From Streptomyces sp. SJL17-4 (GTDB lineage: Bacteria; Actinomycetota; Actinomycetes; Streptomycetales; Streptomycetaceae): 64,000 bases of DNA. The DNA lies in NCBI RefSeq assembly GCF_036826855.1, contig NZ_CP104578.1, positions 186,001-250,000 on the forward strand, in the 5' to 3' direction. Of this stretch, positions 57,507 to 64,000 are shown piece after piece. The notes beneath the pieces are model-generated. The model did not search any database. It saw nothing but the letters and a program-made list of their open reading frames with translations, and was not told where the DNA came from. A program made the translations under genes and the position numbers. Each line of letters opens with the position of its first letter. The stretch's first letter is position 1.

Positions 57507-58598
57507 CTACTCGGCCCACTCGGACCGCAGCGGCGCGCCCACCTCGTGCAGGTGGCCGAGGGCCTGGCGGTACGAGTCGACGAAACCGGTCTCCGTGTAC
57601 GGCACGCCCAGGGCGGCACAGTGGGCCCGGACGGCGGGCTGGGCGAGGCGCAGGTTCGGGCGCGGCATGCTCGGGAAGAGGTGGTGCTCGACCTGGTAGT
57701 TGAGGCCGCCGAGGAACCAGTCGGTCAGGGCGCCGCCCTTGATGTTGCGCGAGGTGAGCACCTGGCGTCGCAGATGACCCCAGCTGTCGCCGTCCGCGTG
57801 CTCGTCGGGCCGCTCCATGCCCTTGTGGTTGGGGGCGAAGGCCATGCCCAGGTGCACGCCGAGCAGCATCTGGTGGACGAGGGCGAAGACGAGCGCCTGA
57901 GCCGGGGTGAGCAGGGTGAGCAGCAGAGCCGTGTAGCCGGCGAAGTGGGCGAGGAGCAGCGCGCCTTCGACGAGCCGCTCGCGGCGGGAACGGCAGGGAC
58001 CGTCCTTGGCGAGCAGGGCCTGGACGCCGTACACCTTGAGCGCGATGCCCTCCAGGGTCGTCAGCGGGAAGAACAGCCAGGCCTGGTGACGGGTGAGGAA
58101 TCCACGCAGTCCGGTGCGGCCGGCCGTCTGGTGCTCGGCGAAGACGAGGATGTCGGCCGCGACGTCCGGGTCCTTGTCGAGGTGGTTGGGGTGTGCGTGG
58201 TGGCGGTTGTGCTTGTCGTTCCACCACTCCCGGCTCATGCCGAGGAGGAGGTTGGCGTGGACGAGCTGGAGGATCCGGCTGACCTTGCGGTTCGCGGTGA
58301 TCTGCGCGTGGCCCGCGTCGTGGCCGACGAACGCGGCCCGGGCGGAGAGCAGCGCGAGGGGTACGGCGAGGAGCAGCGCCCACCAGGAGGGGCCGATCAG
58401 GGCGAGCCCTGCCACGACGGCGGCGATGCCGAGGAGGTTGACGGCGATTCCGCGGGCGTACCAGCCGGGGCGGTGTTCGAGGAGGCCCTGTGACCTGACC
58501 GTCCGCAGGAGCGGGGTGAACTCGCTGCCGCCCCTGGCGCGGGCGGGCGCCGCGGCGGGTGCGGCGGCGGCCGGGGGCAGGACGGTGGCCTGGGACAT
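57507..58598 (-). CDS. membrane fatty-acid desaturase
   Basis: A 363-aa integral membrane di-iron desaturase. The three histidine boxes are GHDAGH, NKHNRHHAHPNH and QVEHH, the last in LNYQVEHHLFPSMP. About four helices flank the boxes. It inserts double bonds in acyl chains of lipids; the Glu-containing QxEHH box is that of front-end/acyl-lipid enzymes. The electron donor gene is not adjacent. The upstream gap of 327 nt contains GTGGCGGTGA-type repeats and a hairpin. Confidence 0.92.
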   Translation of the reverse strand: MSQATVLPPAAAAPAAAPARARGGSEFTPLLRTVRSQGLLEHRPGWYARGIAVNLLGIAAVVAGLALIGPSWWALLLAVPLALLSARAAFVGHDAGHAQITANRKVSRILQLVHANLLLGMSREWWNDKHNRHHAHPNHLDKDPDVAADILVFAEHQTAGRTGLRGFLTRHQAWLFFPLTTLEGIALKVYGVQALLAKDGPCRSRRERLVEGALLLAHFAGYTALLLTLLTPAQALVFALVHQMLLGVHLGMAFAPNHKGMERPDEHADGDSWGHLRRQVLTSRNIKGGALTDWFLGGLNYQVEHHLFPSMPRPNLRLAQPAVRAHCAALGVPYTETGFVDSYRQALGHLHEVGAPLRSEWAE

Positions 58599-58925
58599 GA
58601 CGGGCTCCGGTTTCTGTCGGTCGGAATGCGGCGGCGACGCGGTGAAGACGGTGGCGGTGACCGTGACGCGGTGGCGGCGACGCGGTCGACGACGGTGGCG
58701 GTGAAGGTCGTTGGGCGCCTACCGAGAACGTACGGATTCGTGATCGTCCGGGGCCATGGCGTCACCACCCGTCCCCGGCCGGGGGTGCGCCGGGGGCCGG
58801 GGGTGGGGCGAACCCCACCCCCGGCGACTGTGGTATGGATCACGCGAGGCGGATGCCTTGTCGAGCCGGAGTGGTGAGGTACCCTCGGCCGCTCGGACTT
58901 CAGGTAGTCAAATTTGAGGAATGCG
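58599..58925. other. 327-nt divergent intergenic region with repeats
   Basis: Next to the desaturase start (58620-58710) are short GC-rich repeats of the type ACGGTGGCGGTGA. The remaining part holds the hairpin at 58796-58825 and, near the SNF2 gene, TACCCT (58880) and TTTGAGGA. A small ORF at 58626-58877 has no homology. Confidence 0.55.
58796..58825. terminator. 13-bp perfect hairpin with CGAA loop
   Basis: GCCGGGGGTGGGG (58796-58808) pairs with CCCCACCCCCGGC (58813-58825) around CGAA, a stable tetraloop. It lies upstream of both divergent genes, about 100 nt from the SNF2 start, so it may attenuate the SNF2 leader or end a small transcript. Confidence 0.55.
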
Positions 58926-61900
58926 TTGTCGCTGTCGCACGGACCCGATGATTCCGCCCGCGAACCCGCTCAGGTGTACACCCCGGCATCCGCCAAGGAC
59001 TCCTTCCAGGAGCCTTTCCAGGAGCCACTCCAGGCCCCCTCCCTCGAACTCACCCGCCACTCCGCCGTCTTCCTCCCCGCCGATCCGCCCCGCGCGGGCC
59101 GCATCGCCTTCTGGTCCTCGGACGGCGACACGCTGTCCGACCCCGACGCCCTCACCACCGGCACCCGGCACGACGGCAGGACCGCCACGGCCACCGCCGC
59201 CACCGGCACCGGCACCGCCACCGACACCGACACCGACGTCACGGTCGTCGACATCACGGTCGTCGACGGGGCGAGCCTCCGGCCGGTGACCGTCCCCGCA
59301 CGTGCCCTCTCCGTGCGGGACGCCCTGCCGCTGCTCGCCCGCGCCCGCTTCTCCGACACCGCGTCGCCCGCGAGCGCCTTCTGGGGTGCCGCCTCACTCC
59401 TCGCCCTCGATCTGGTCTCACGCGGACTGCTGCTGCCCGGCCTCACCCCCGGCGACATCGACGCGTGGCGGGCCGGTCCGCTCGGGCCCGGCGAACTCAC
59501 CGCACTGCGGACGCTCGCCGCTTCGATGCCTCCCGAGGCCCACGCCGTACCGCTCTCGTCGGACGAGCCGCCGCTCCTTCCCGAACCCGAGGCGCTGCTG
59601 CGCGCGTTCGCCGACGCCGTCGCGGACACCCTCCCCCGTACGCCGGCCGCTTCCCTCGCCGCCGGTGGCCCCGCCTTCGCCGCCGACGCGCCGCAGCCGA
59701 TTCCCGAGCAGCGGGCGTGGGCCGCCGATGTGGCGGCGGTGCACGACGCGGGCGTCAGGCTCTCGCTCCGGCTCGAACTGCCGGGCTTCACCGCCGAGTC
59801 GGAGAAGGCGCCCGACTTCCGGGCGGTCCTGCAGCTGCACGGTGTCGCCGACCCCACCCTCGTCGCGGACGCGGCCGAGGTGTGGGCGGGCTCCGGGCGG
59901 ACGGCGGCCGCTTTCGGCCCCCGGGCCCGGATGGACACCCTGCTCGGCCTCCGGCGCGCCGCACGGGCCTGGCCCCCGCTGGCCCCGCTCCTCACAGCGG
60001 CGGTACCCGACACCGTCGAACTCGCCGACGAGGAGGTCGCGGAGCTGCTCGGCACGGCGGGCCGGGCCCTCACGGCCAGTGGTGTCCAGGTGCACTGGCC
60101 GCGCGAACTCGCCGACCGGCTGACGGCGAGTGCGGTGATCGGACCGGTGGGCGGGGAGCCGCTGCCGCACGGACAAGGCACCGCCGGCGGGTCCGGTTCC
60201 GGCGCCGAAGGGCCTGGTTCCGGCGAACGCGCGCAGCAGCGCCTCGGGTCCGGTGCCGCGACGTTCGGGCCCGACGAAGAGGCGGAGGAGGGACGTTCCT
60301 CCTCGGCTCTCCCCTCCTTCCTCTCCGCCGACGCCCTGCTCGGCTTCAACTGGCGCTTCGCCGTCGGCGATCAGGAGCTGACCCGCGCCGAGCTCGACCG
60401 GCTCGCCGAGGCCGGGCGGCCCCTGGTCCGCCTTCGGGACCGCTGGGTGCTCGTCGACCCGGCCGAGGTACGCCGGGCCCGGTCCCAGCAGGACCGCGCG
60501 GTGACTCCGGTGGACGCCCTCTCGGCCGTTCTCACCGGCACCACCGAGGTCGACGGCACGTCCTTCGAGGTGGCGGCGACCGGCTGGCTGGAGCGGCTGC
60601 GGGAGCGGCTCGCCGACCCTGAGGGCGGCCAGCCACAGGTCACCCAGCCCCCGGCGCTCGCGGCGACCCTGCGCGACTACCAGCTGCGCGGGCTCGACTG
60701 GCTGCACCGGATGACCTCGCTCGGCCTCGGTGGCTGTCTCGCCGACGACATGGGTCTCGGCAAGACGATCACGGTCATCGCCCTGCATCTGCACCGCCAG
60801 GCCGACCCGGCCTCCGCCGGGCCCACCCTCGTCGTCTGTCCGACGTCCCTGATGGGCAACTGGCAGCGCGAGATCGAGAAGTTCGCGCCCGGCACACCGG
60901 TGCGCCGCTTCCACGGCGCGACCCGTGACCTGGAGGACCTCGCCGACGGCGGGTTCGTCCTCACCACGTACGGCACCATGCGGCTCGACGCGGCTCGACT
61001 CGCCGCGCGAAGCTGGGGACTCGTCGTCGCGGACGAGGCTCAGCACGTCAAGAACCCCTACTCGGCGACGGCCAGGCAGCTGCGGACCATCGGGGCACGC
61101 GCACGCGTGGCCCTGTCCGGCACGCCCGTGGAGAACAACCTCTCCGAGCTGTGGGCGATCCTCGACTGGACCACGCCGGGGCTGCTCGGCACCCTGGGCG
61201 CCTTCAGGACCCGGTTCGCCGCCGCGGTGGAGGGCGGGCGCGACCCGGCTGCCGCCGCACGCCTCGCGGCGCTGGTCCGCCCGTTCCTGCTGCGCCGCCG
61301 CAAGTCGGACCCCGGCATCGCGCCCGAGCTGCCGCCGAAGACGGAGACCGACCGGGCCGTCTCCCTGACGCCGGAACAGGCCGGTCTCTACGAGGCGGTG
61401 GTACGGGAGACCCTGACGGCGATCGCCGAGGCCGAGGGCATGGAGCGGCGCGGTCTGGTCGTCAAGCTGCTGACCGGTCTCAAGCAGATCTGCAACCACC
61501 CCGCCCAGTACCTCAAGGAGGAGCGGCCGAGGATCGAGGGCCGCTCGGGGAAGCTGGAGCTGCTCGACGAGCTACTCGACACGATCCTCGCCGAGGGCGC
61601 GTGCACCCTTGTCTTCACCCAGTACGTGGGGATGGCCAGGCTTCTGGAGGCCCACCTCGCGGCACGGGGCGTACGGACGCAGTTCCTGCACGGCGGGACG
61701 CCGGTCGCCGAACGCGAGGCGATGGTCGCCCGTTTCCAGGCCGGCGAGGTCCCGGTCTTCCTGCTCTCCCTCAAGGCCGCCGGTACCGGGCTCAACCTCA
61801 CCCGCGCCGAGCACGTCGTGCACTACGACCGCTGGTGGAACCCGGCCGTTGAGGCCCAGGCCACCGACCGCGCGTACCGGATCGGGCAGGACCGCCCGGT

Positions 61901-62081
61901 GCAGGTGCACCGGCTGATCGCCGAGGGGACGATCGAGGACCGGATCGCCACCATGCTCGACCGCAAGCGGGAGCTCGCGGACACCGTCCTCGGGACCGGC
62001 GGCGACGCCCCGCCGGAGCTGACCGAACTGACCGATGCCGAGCTGGCGGAGCTCGTACGACTGCGGGGTGACGCACGATGA
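58926..62081 (+). CDS. SNF2-family DNA/ATP-dependent helicase
   Basis: A 1051-aa SNF2/Rad54-like ATPase. The N-terminal ~480 residues are the bacterial SNF2_N-associated domain with a low-complexity Ala/Thr/Asp region. The helicase core has motif I MGLGKT, DEAQ motif II VADEAQHVKN, LSGTPVENNLSELW (III) and the C-terminal RYRIGQ-type motif QATDRAYRIGQDRPV. A TTG at 58926 is chosen because GAGGA (58916-58920) is 5 nt upstream; the ATG at 58921 is out of frame. The stop overlaps the SWIM gene ATG (ATGA). The pair probably remodels DNA- or protein-DNA complexes in repair or chromatin-like functions. Confidence 0.92.
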   Translation: MSLSHGPDDSAREPAQVYTPASAKDSFQEPFQEPLQAPSLELTRHSAVFLPADPPRAGRIAFWSSDGDTLSDPDALTTGTRHDGRTATATAATGTGTATDTDTDVTVVDITVVDGASLRPVTVPARALSVRDALPLLARARFSDTASPASAFWGAASLLALDLVSRGLLLPGLTPGDIDAWRAGPLGPGELTALRTLAASMPPEAHAVPLSSDEPPLLPEPEALLRAFADAVADTLPRTPAASLAAGGPAFAADAPQPIPEQRAWAADVAAVHDAGVRLSLRLELPGFTAESEKAPDFRAVLQLHGVADPTLVADAAEVWAGSGRTAAAFGPRARMDTLLGLRRAARAWPPLAPLLTAAVPDTVELADEEVAELLGTAGRALTASGVQVHWPRELADRLTASAVIGPVGGEPLPHGQGTAGGSGSGAEGPGSGERAQQRLGSGAATFGPDEEAEEGRSSSALPSFLSADALLGFNWRFAVGDQELTRAELDRLAEAGRPLVRLRDRWVLVDPAEVRRARSQQDRAVTPVDALSAVLTGTTEVDGTSFEVAATGWLERLRERLADPEGGQPQVTQPPALAATLRDYQLRGLDWLHRMTSLGLGGCLADDMGLGKTITVIALHLHRQADPASAGPTLVVCPTSLMGNWQREIEKFAPGTPVRRFHGATRDLEDLADGGFVLTTYGTMRLDAARLAARSWGLVVADEAQHVKNPYSATARQLRTIGARARVALSGTPVENNLSELWAILDWTTPGLLGTLGAFRTRFAAAVEGGRDPAAAARLAALVRPFLLRRRKSDPGIAPELPPKTETDRAVSLTPEQAGLYEAVVRETLTAIAEAEGMERRGLVVKLLTGLKQICNHPAQYLKEERPRIEGRSGKLELLDELLDTILAEGACTLVFTQYVGMARLLEAHLAARGVRTQFLHGGTPVAEREAMVARFQAGEVPVFLLSLKAAGTGLNLTRAEHVVHYDRWWNPAVEAQATDRAYRIGQDRPVQVHRLIAEGTIEDRIATMLDRKRELADTVLGTGGDAPPELTELTDAELAELVRLRGDAR

Positions 62082-63511
62082 GCGGTTACGGACACGAGGG
62101 CGGCGAGCGGACGTTCGCGGCACTGCCCCCCGCGCGGGGAGCGGCTTTCGCCAGGACCTGGTGGGGTCTGGCATGGCTGAAGGCCCTGGAGGACACCGCG
62201 CTCGACGGCCAGCAGCTCAAGGCGGGACGGCGGCACGCGCGCGCGGGAGCGGTGGGGGCCGTGTCGGTACGGCCCGGCCGCATCACGGCGGTCGTGAAGG
62301 ACCGGGACGGCACGGCGTACCGCAGCGACGTCCTGGTGCGGGAGTTCTCGGAGGAGGAGTGGGAGCGGCTCCTGGACCTCGCCGTCGACAGCGCGGGGCA
62401 CATCGCCGCGCTCCTCGACCGTGAGATGCCGCCGCACCTGGTGGAGGACGCGGCGGCGGCCGGGCTCGATCTGCTGCCGGGGATCGGCGATCTCGACCCG
62501 GAATGCGGCTGCGAGGCGTGGGACCACTGTCCGCACACCTCGGCGCTCTGCTATCAGGTGGCCCGTCTCCTCGACGAGGATCCCTTCGTCCTGCTCCTCA
62601 TGCGCGGGCGTGGCGAGCGCACTCTCCTGGACCAGCTCCAGGCGCGCAGCGCCTCGCGTGCCGCGCACGGCGGGCGAGGAGCGGACGACACGCCGGACGC
62701 GGACGCGGCCGAGGGCGGCGGAGGGATGCCGGGCGTGTCGGCCGAGGAGGCCTACGCGGCGGCGTTCCTCGTGCCGCCGCTGCCCGCGCCTCCGGTCGCC
62801 GGGGACGCGCCGGGCCGGTCGTTGCCCCTGGACACGGATACGGAACCGGAACCCGGGGTCGACCCGACCGCACTGGAGTTCCTCGCGACGGAGGCCGCGG
62901 GCCGCGCGCATCGGATGCTGGTCGAGGCGCTGGACGCCGAGGCGTCGGCCGCTGGGTCATCTGCCGGCGGGGCTCCCGCCCCTGGGTCATCTGCCGTCGG
63001 GTCATCTGTCGGCGGGGCGCCGGCCGGCGGCGGGTCTCTCGCCCCGAAGGCGCGGACGGCGACGCCCGTGGTCTCGCTGACGGTCGCTCAGGACGCGGTG
63101 CGAATGGCCGCGGACTCCCCCGAACCGTGGCTCACGGCACGACTCGCCTCCGGCTCGGGCCGGACGCAGGCGGAGATGGACCTCGCGACACGCGCGTGGC
63201 GGTTCGGCGGCGCCGCCGCCCTCGCCGTACTGGAGGAGGACTGGACGCCGGACACCGAGGCGCTCGCGTGGGCCGGGACCCGGCTCACGGAGGCCTGGGA
63301 GGACGACGAGCGCCCGGTCCTGCGACGGTCCGGGGGCGCGCGGTGGACGGTGGTGGGTGCGGAGGCGCAGCTGCGGCTCGGCGAGGACGGACGCTGGTGG
63401 CCCTACCTGAAGTCCGGTGCCCGCTGGTCCCCCGCCGGACCGGCGGACCGCGATCCGGCGACGGCTCTGGCGACGGCCTTCGCCGCCGGTCCTACTGGAG
63501 CCGGCGGCTGA
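62078..63511 (+). CDS. SWIM zinc-finger protein
   Basis: A 477-aa protein linked to the SNF2 gene by a 4-nt overlap. The N-terminal ~190 residues hold the SWIM domain with the zinc ligands CGCEAWDHCPHTSALCYQ (C-x-C-x-n-C-x-H) after a partner domain (WWGLAWLKALEDTALDG). The middle has a disordered Gly/Ser/Ala repeat region (SSAGGAPAPGSSAVGSSV), and the C-terminus a helical domain with WRFGGAAALAVLEEDWTP. SWIM proteins bind DNA or proteins and typically accompany SNF2 proteins. The 3' end overlaps the next gene on the other strand by 20 nt. Confidence 0.9.
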   Translation: MSGYGHEGGERTFAALPPARGAAFARTWWGLAWLKALEDTALDGQQLKAGRRHARAGAVGAVSVRPGRITAVVKDRDGTAYRSDVLVREFSEEEWERLLDLAVDSAGHIAALLDREMPPHLVEDAAAAGLDLLPGIGDLDPECGCEAWDHCPHTSALCYQVARLLDEDPFVLLLMRGRGERTLLDQLQARSASRAAHGGRGADDTPDADAAEGGGGMPGVSAEEAYAAAFLVPPLPAPPVAGDAPGRSLPLDTDTEPEPGVDPTALEFLATEAAGRAHRMLVEALDAEASAAGSSAGGAPAPGSSAVGSSVGGAPAGGGSLAPKARTATPVVSLTVAQDAVRMAADSPEPWLTARLASGSGRTQAEMDLATRAWRFGGAAALAVLEEDWTPDTEALAWAGTRLTEAWEDDERPVLRRSGGARWTVVGAEAQLRLGEDGRWWPYLKSGARWSPAGPADRDPATALATAFAAGPTGAGG

Positions 63512-64000
63512 GGGTGCCGCCGTCGGTGGACGTGATCGCCAGGCTGCAGGCGACGGCGTCCGAGCCGAGGAGGTAGCTCGTCCGGTACGGGTACTGGACG
63601 AAGGTGGTCCAGCTCGTGCCGAGCGGCTGGAGCTCGGCCTTGCGTCGCAGCGGTTCACGGCAGAGCAGTGCGGCGGCCTCACGGATCGCCGTGTCCGTGG
63701 CATGAACGCCGGTCAGGCGGAGCCGGGCGACGAGTTCGGCGTGATGCGGCGTGTCGCAGGCGCGCGGGAGAGCGGTGCCCGGCGCGCCGCGGTCGATGTC
63801 GAAGCAGTCGCCGACGCGCAACGCCTCGAAGGAGACGGGGCGGGGCGAGTCGCCGCCACTCGTCGCGGGGCCGGTCGGCCGGGGCGGGGCGGTGGTGCCG
63901 CCGGTCCGGGTGGGCGTCGCGGACGCGAGCTCCCCGGGGCCGACGGCCCGGTGCGGGGAGGCGGTCCGGCTCGGCGTGGCGTCCGAGGTCACGCCCGCTG
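63492..64000 (-). CDS. septum-formation-family protein, 5' partial
   Basis: A frame that runs off the window end (reads open at 64000). The C-terminal ~115 residues contain the septum-formation family core: LRVGDCFDIDRGAPGTALPRACDTPHHAELVARLRL, split over two motifs, and CREPLRRKAEL, with paired cysteines likely in a disulfide. The N-terminal visible part is a Thr/Pro/Gly-rich linker that suggests an exported, membrane-tethered protein whose anchor lies outside the window. A GTG at 63992 could be the start but it is probably internal. The function is unknown. Confidence 0.7.
   Translation of the reverse strand, partial: AGVTSDATPSRTASPHRAVGPGELASATPTRTGGTTAPPRPTGPATSGGDSPRPVSFEALRVGDCFDIDRGAPGTALPRACDTPHHAELVARLRLTGVHATDTAIREAAALLCREPLRRKAELQPLGTSWTTFVQYPYRTSYLLGSDAVACSLAITSTDGGTLSRRLQ

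Noticed and set aside
58626..58877. 83-aa ORF through the hairpin
   Set aside because: Basic, without RBS or homology, and it would have to translate the 13-bp stem.
59418..61499. 693-aa minus-strand frame
   Set aside because: It is antisense to the SNF2 gene; no recognisable domain.
1..64000. CRISPR array, prophage, IS element or NRPS/PKS cluster
   Set aside because: No spaced direct repeats of CRISPR type, no integrase or transposase, and no modular synthase sequence was seen.

Overview
The window is about 72-73% GC by eye, with strong third-position GC bias, leaderless promoters (TAGCGT or TACAGT boxes 6-7 nt before the start codon) and GTG starts overlapping TGA stops. It holds a conservon-type operon, NsrR/HmpA, AMIN-like, DUF6397 and other families typical of actinomycetes. 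The organism is almost certainly a Streptomyces. The mix of secreted hydrolases, regulators, sensor phosphatases and several decayed genes looks like a chromosome arm or arm-proximal region rather than a core ribosomal or cell-division region. No tRNA, rRNA, CRISPR array, insertion sequence, prophage or biosynthetic megacluster was seen.

Layout. 0.1-6 kb: cyclophilin, a tiny secreted protein, an AMIN-like secreted protein, a NUDIX hydrolase, an orphan LuxR-type response regulator whose kinase survives only as an ATPase stub, a YihY/BrkB membrane protein, and a divergent HxlR regulator/thioesterase pair. 6-11 kb: a GAF-SpoIIE phosphatase, a MoxR ATPase plus CoxE-like VWA pair, a decayed helix-hairpin-helix gene, and an MTA/SAH-type nucleosidase. 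11-18 kb: two secreted or cytosolic alpha/beta hydrolases, a membrane SpoIIE phosphatase, and a TetR-MFS operon with a striking interlocked palindrome. 17.9-18.7 kb: a yybP-ykoY-type manganese riboswitch ahead of a GDT1/TMEM165-family cation exporter. 18.9-23.1 kb: a three-gene unit (unknown protein, AAA+ ATPase, VWA protein with an HExxH site), the most interesting poorly described system here. 23-31 kb: M20 amidohydrolase, divergent LysR/MFS with a long homopyrimidine tract between them, cupin, TPR protein, PHB-depolymerase-like esterase, L,D-transpeptidase. 31-38 kb: SRPBCC, PadR with its operator, peroxiredoxin, SHOCT membrane protein, NsrR and flavohaemoglobin with an NsrR box, a lipoprotein and an I36 inhibitor. 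38-42.5 kb: polysaccharide deacetylase, ATP-dependent DNA ligase, DUF6397 protein, then two DnaA-box-like 9-mers. 42.5-49.2 kb: conservon (CvnA-D) plus an extra roadblock protein and an MHYT sensor. 49-57 kb: methyltransferase, a broken metalloprotease, a receptor-like Ser/Thr kinase fused to an amino-acid-binding domain, unknown proteins, a tannase-like esterase. 57-64 kb: MOSC, fatty-acid desaturase, SNF2 helicase plus SWIM protein, and a partial septum-formation-family protein.

Functionally the window combines nitric-oxide defence (NsrR senses NO and derepresses HmpA), Mn homeostasis (riboswitch to GDT1), membrane signalling (conservon, sensor kinase, two SpoIIE phosphatases, MHYT), two separate MoxR/VWA chaperone-like modules, and export of wall- or polymer-modifying enzymes. 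At least four genes are decayed: the kinase at 3.1-3.4 kb, the HhH protein at 10.3 kb, a DUF6325-like gene at 33.3 kb, and the metalloprotease at 50.2-51.6 kb.
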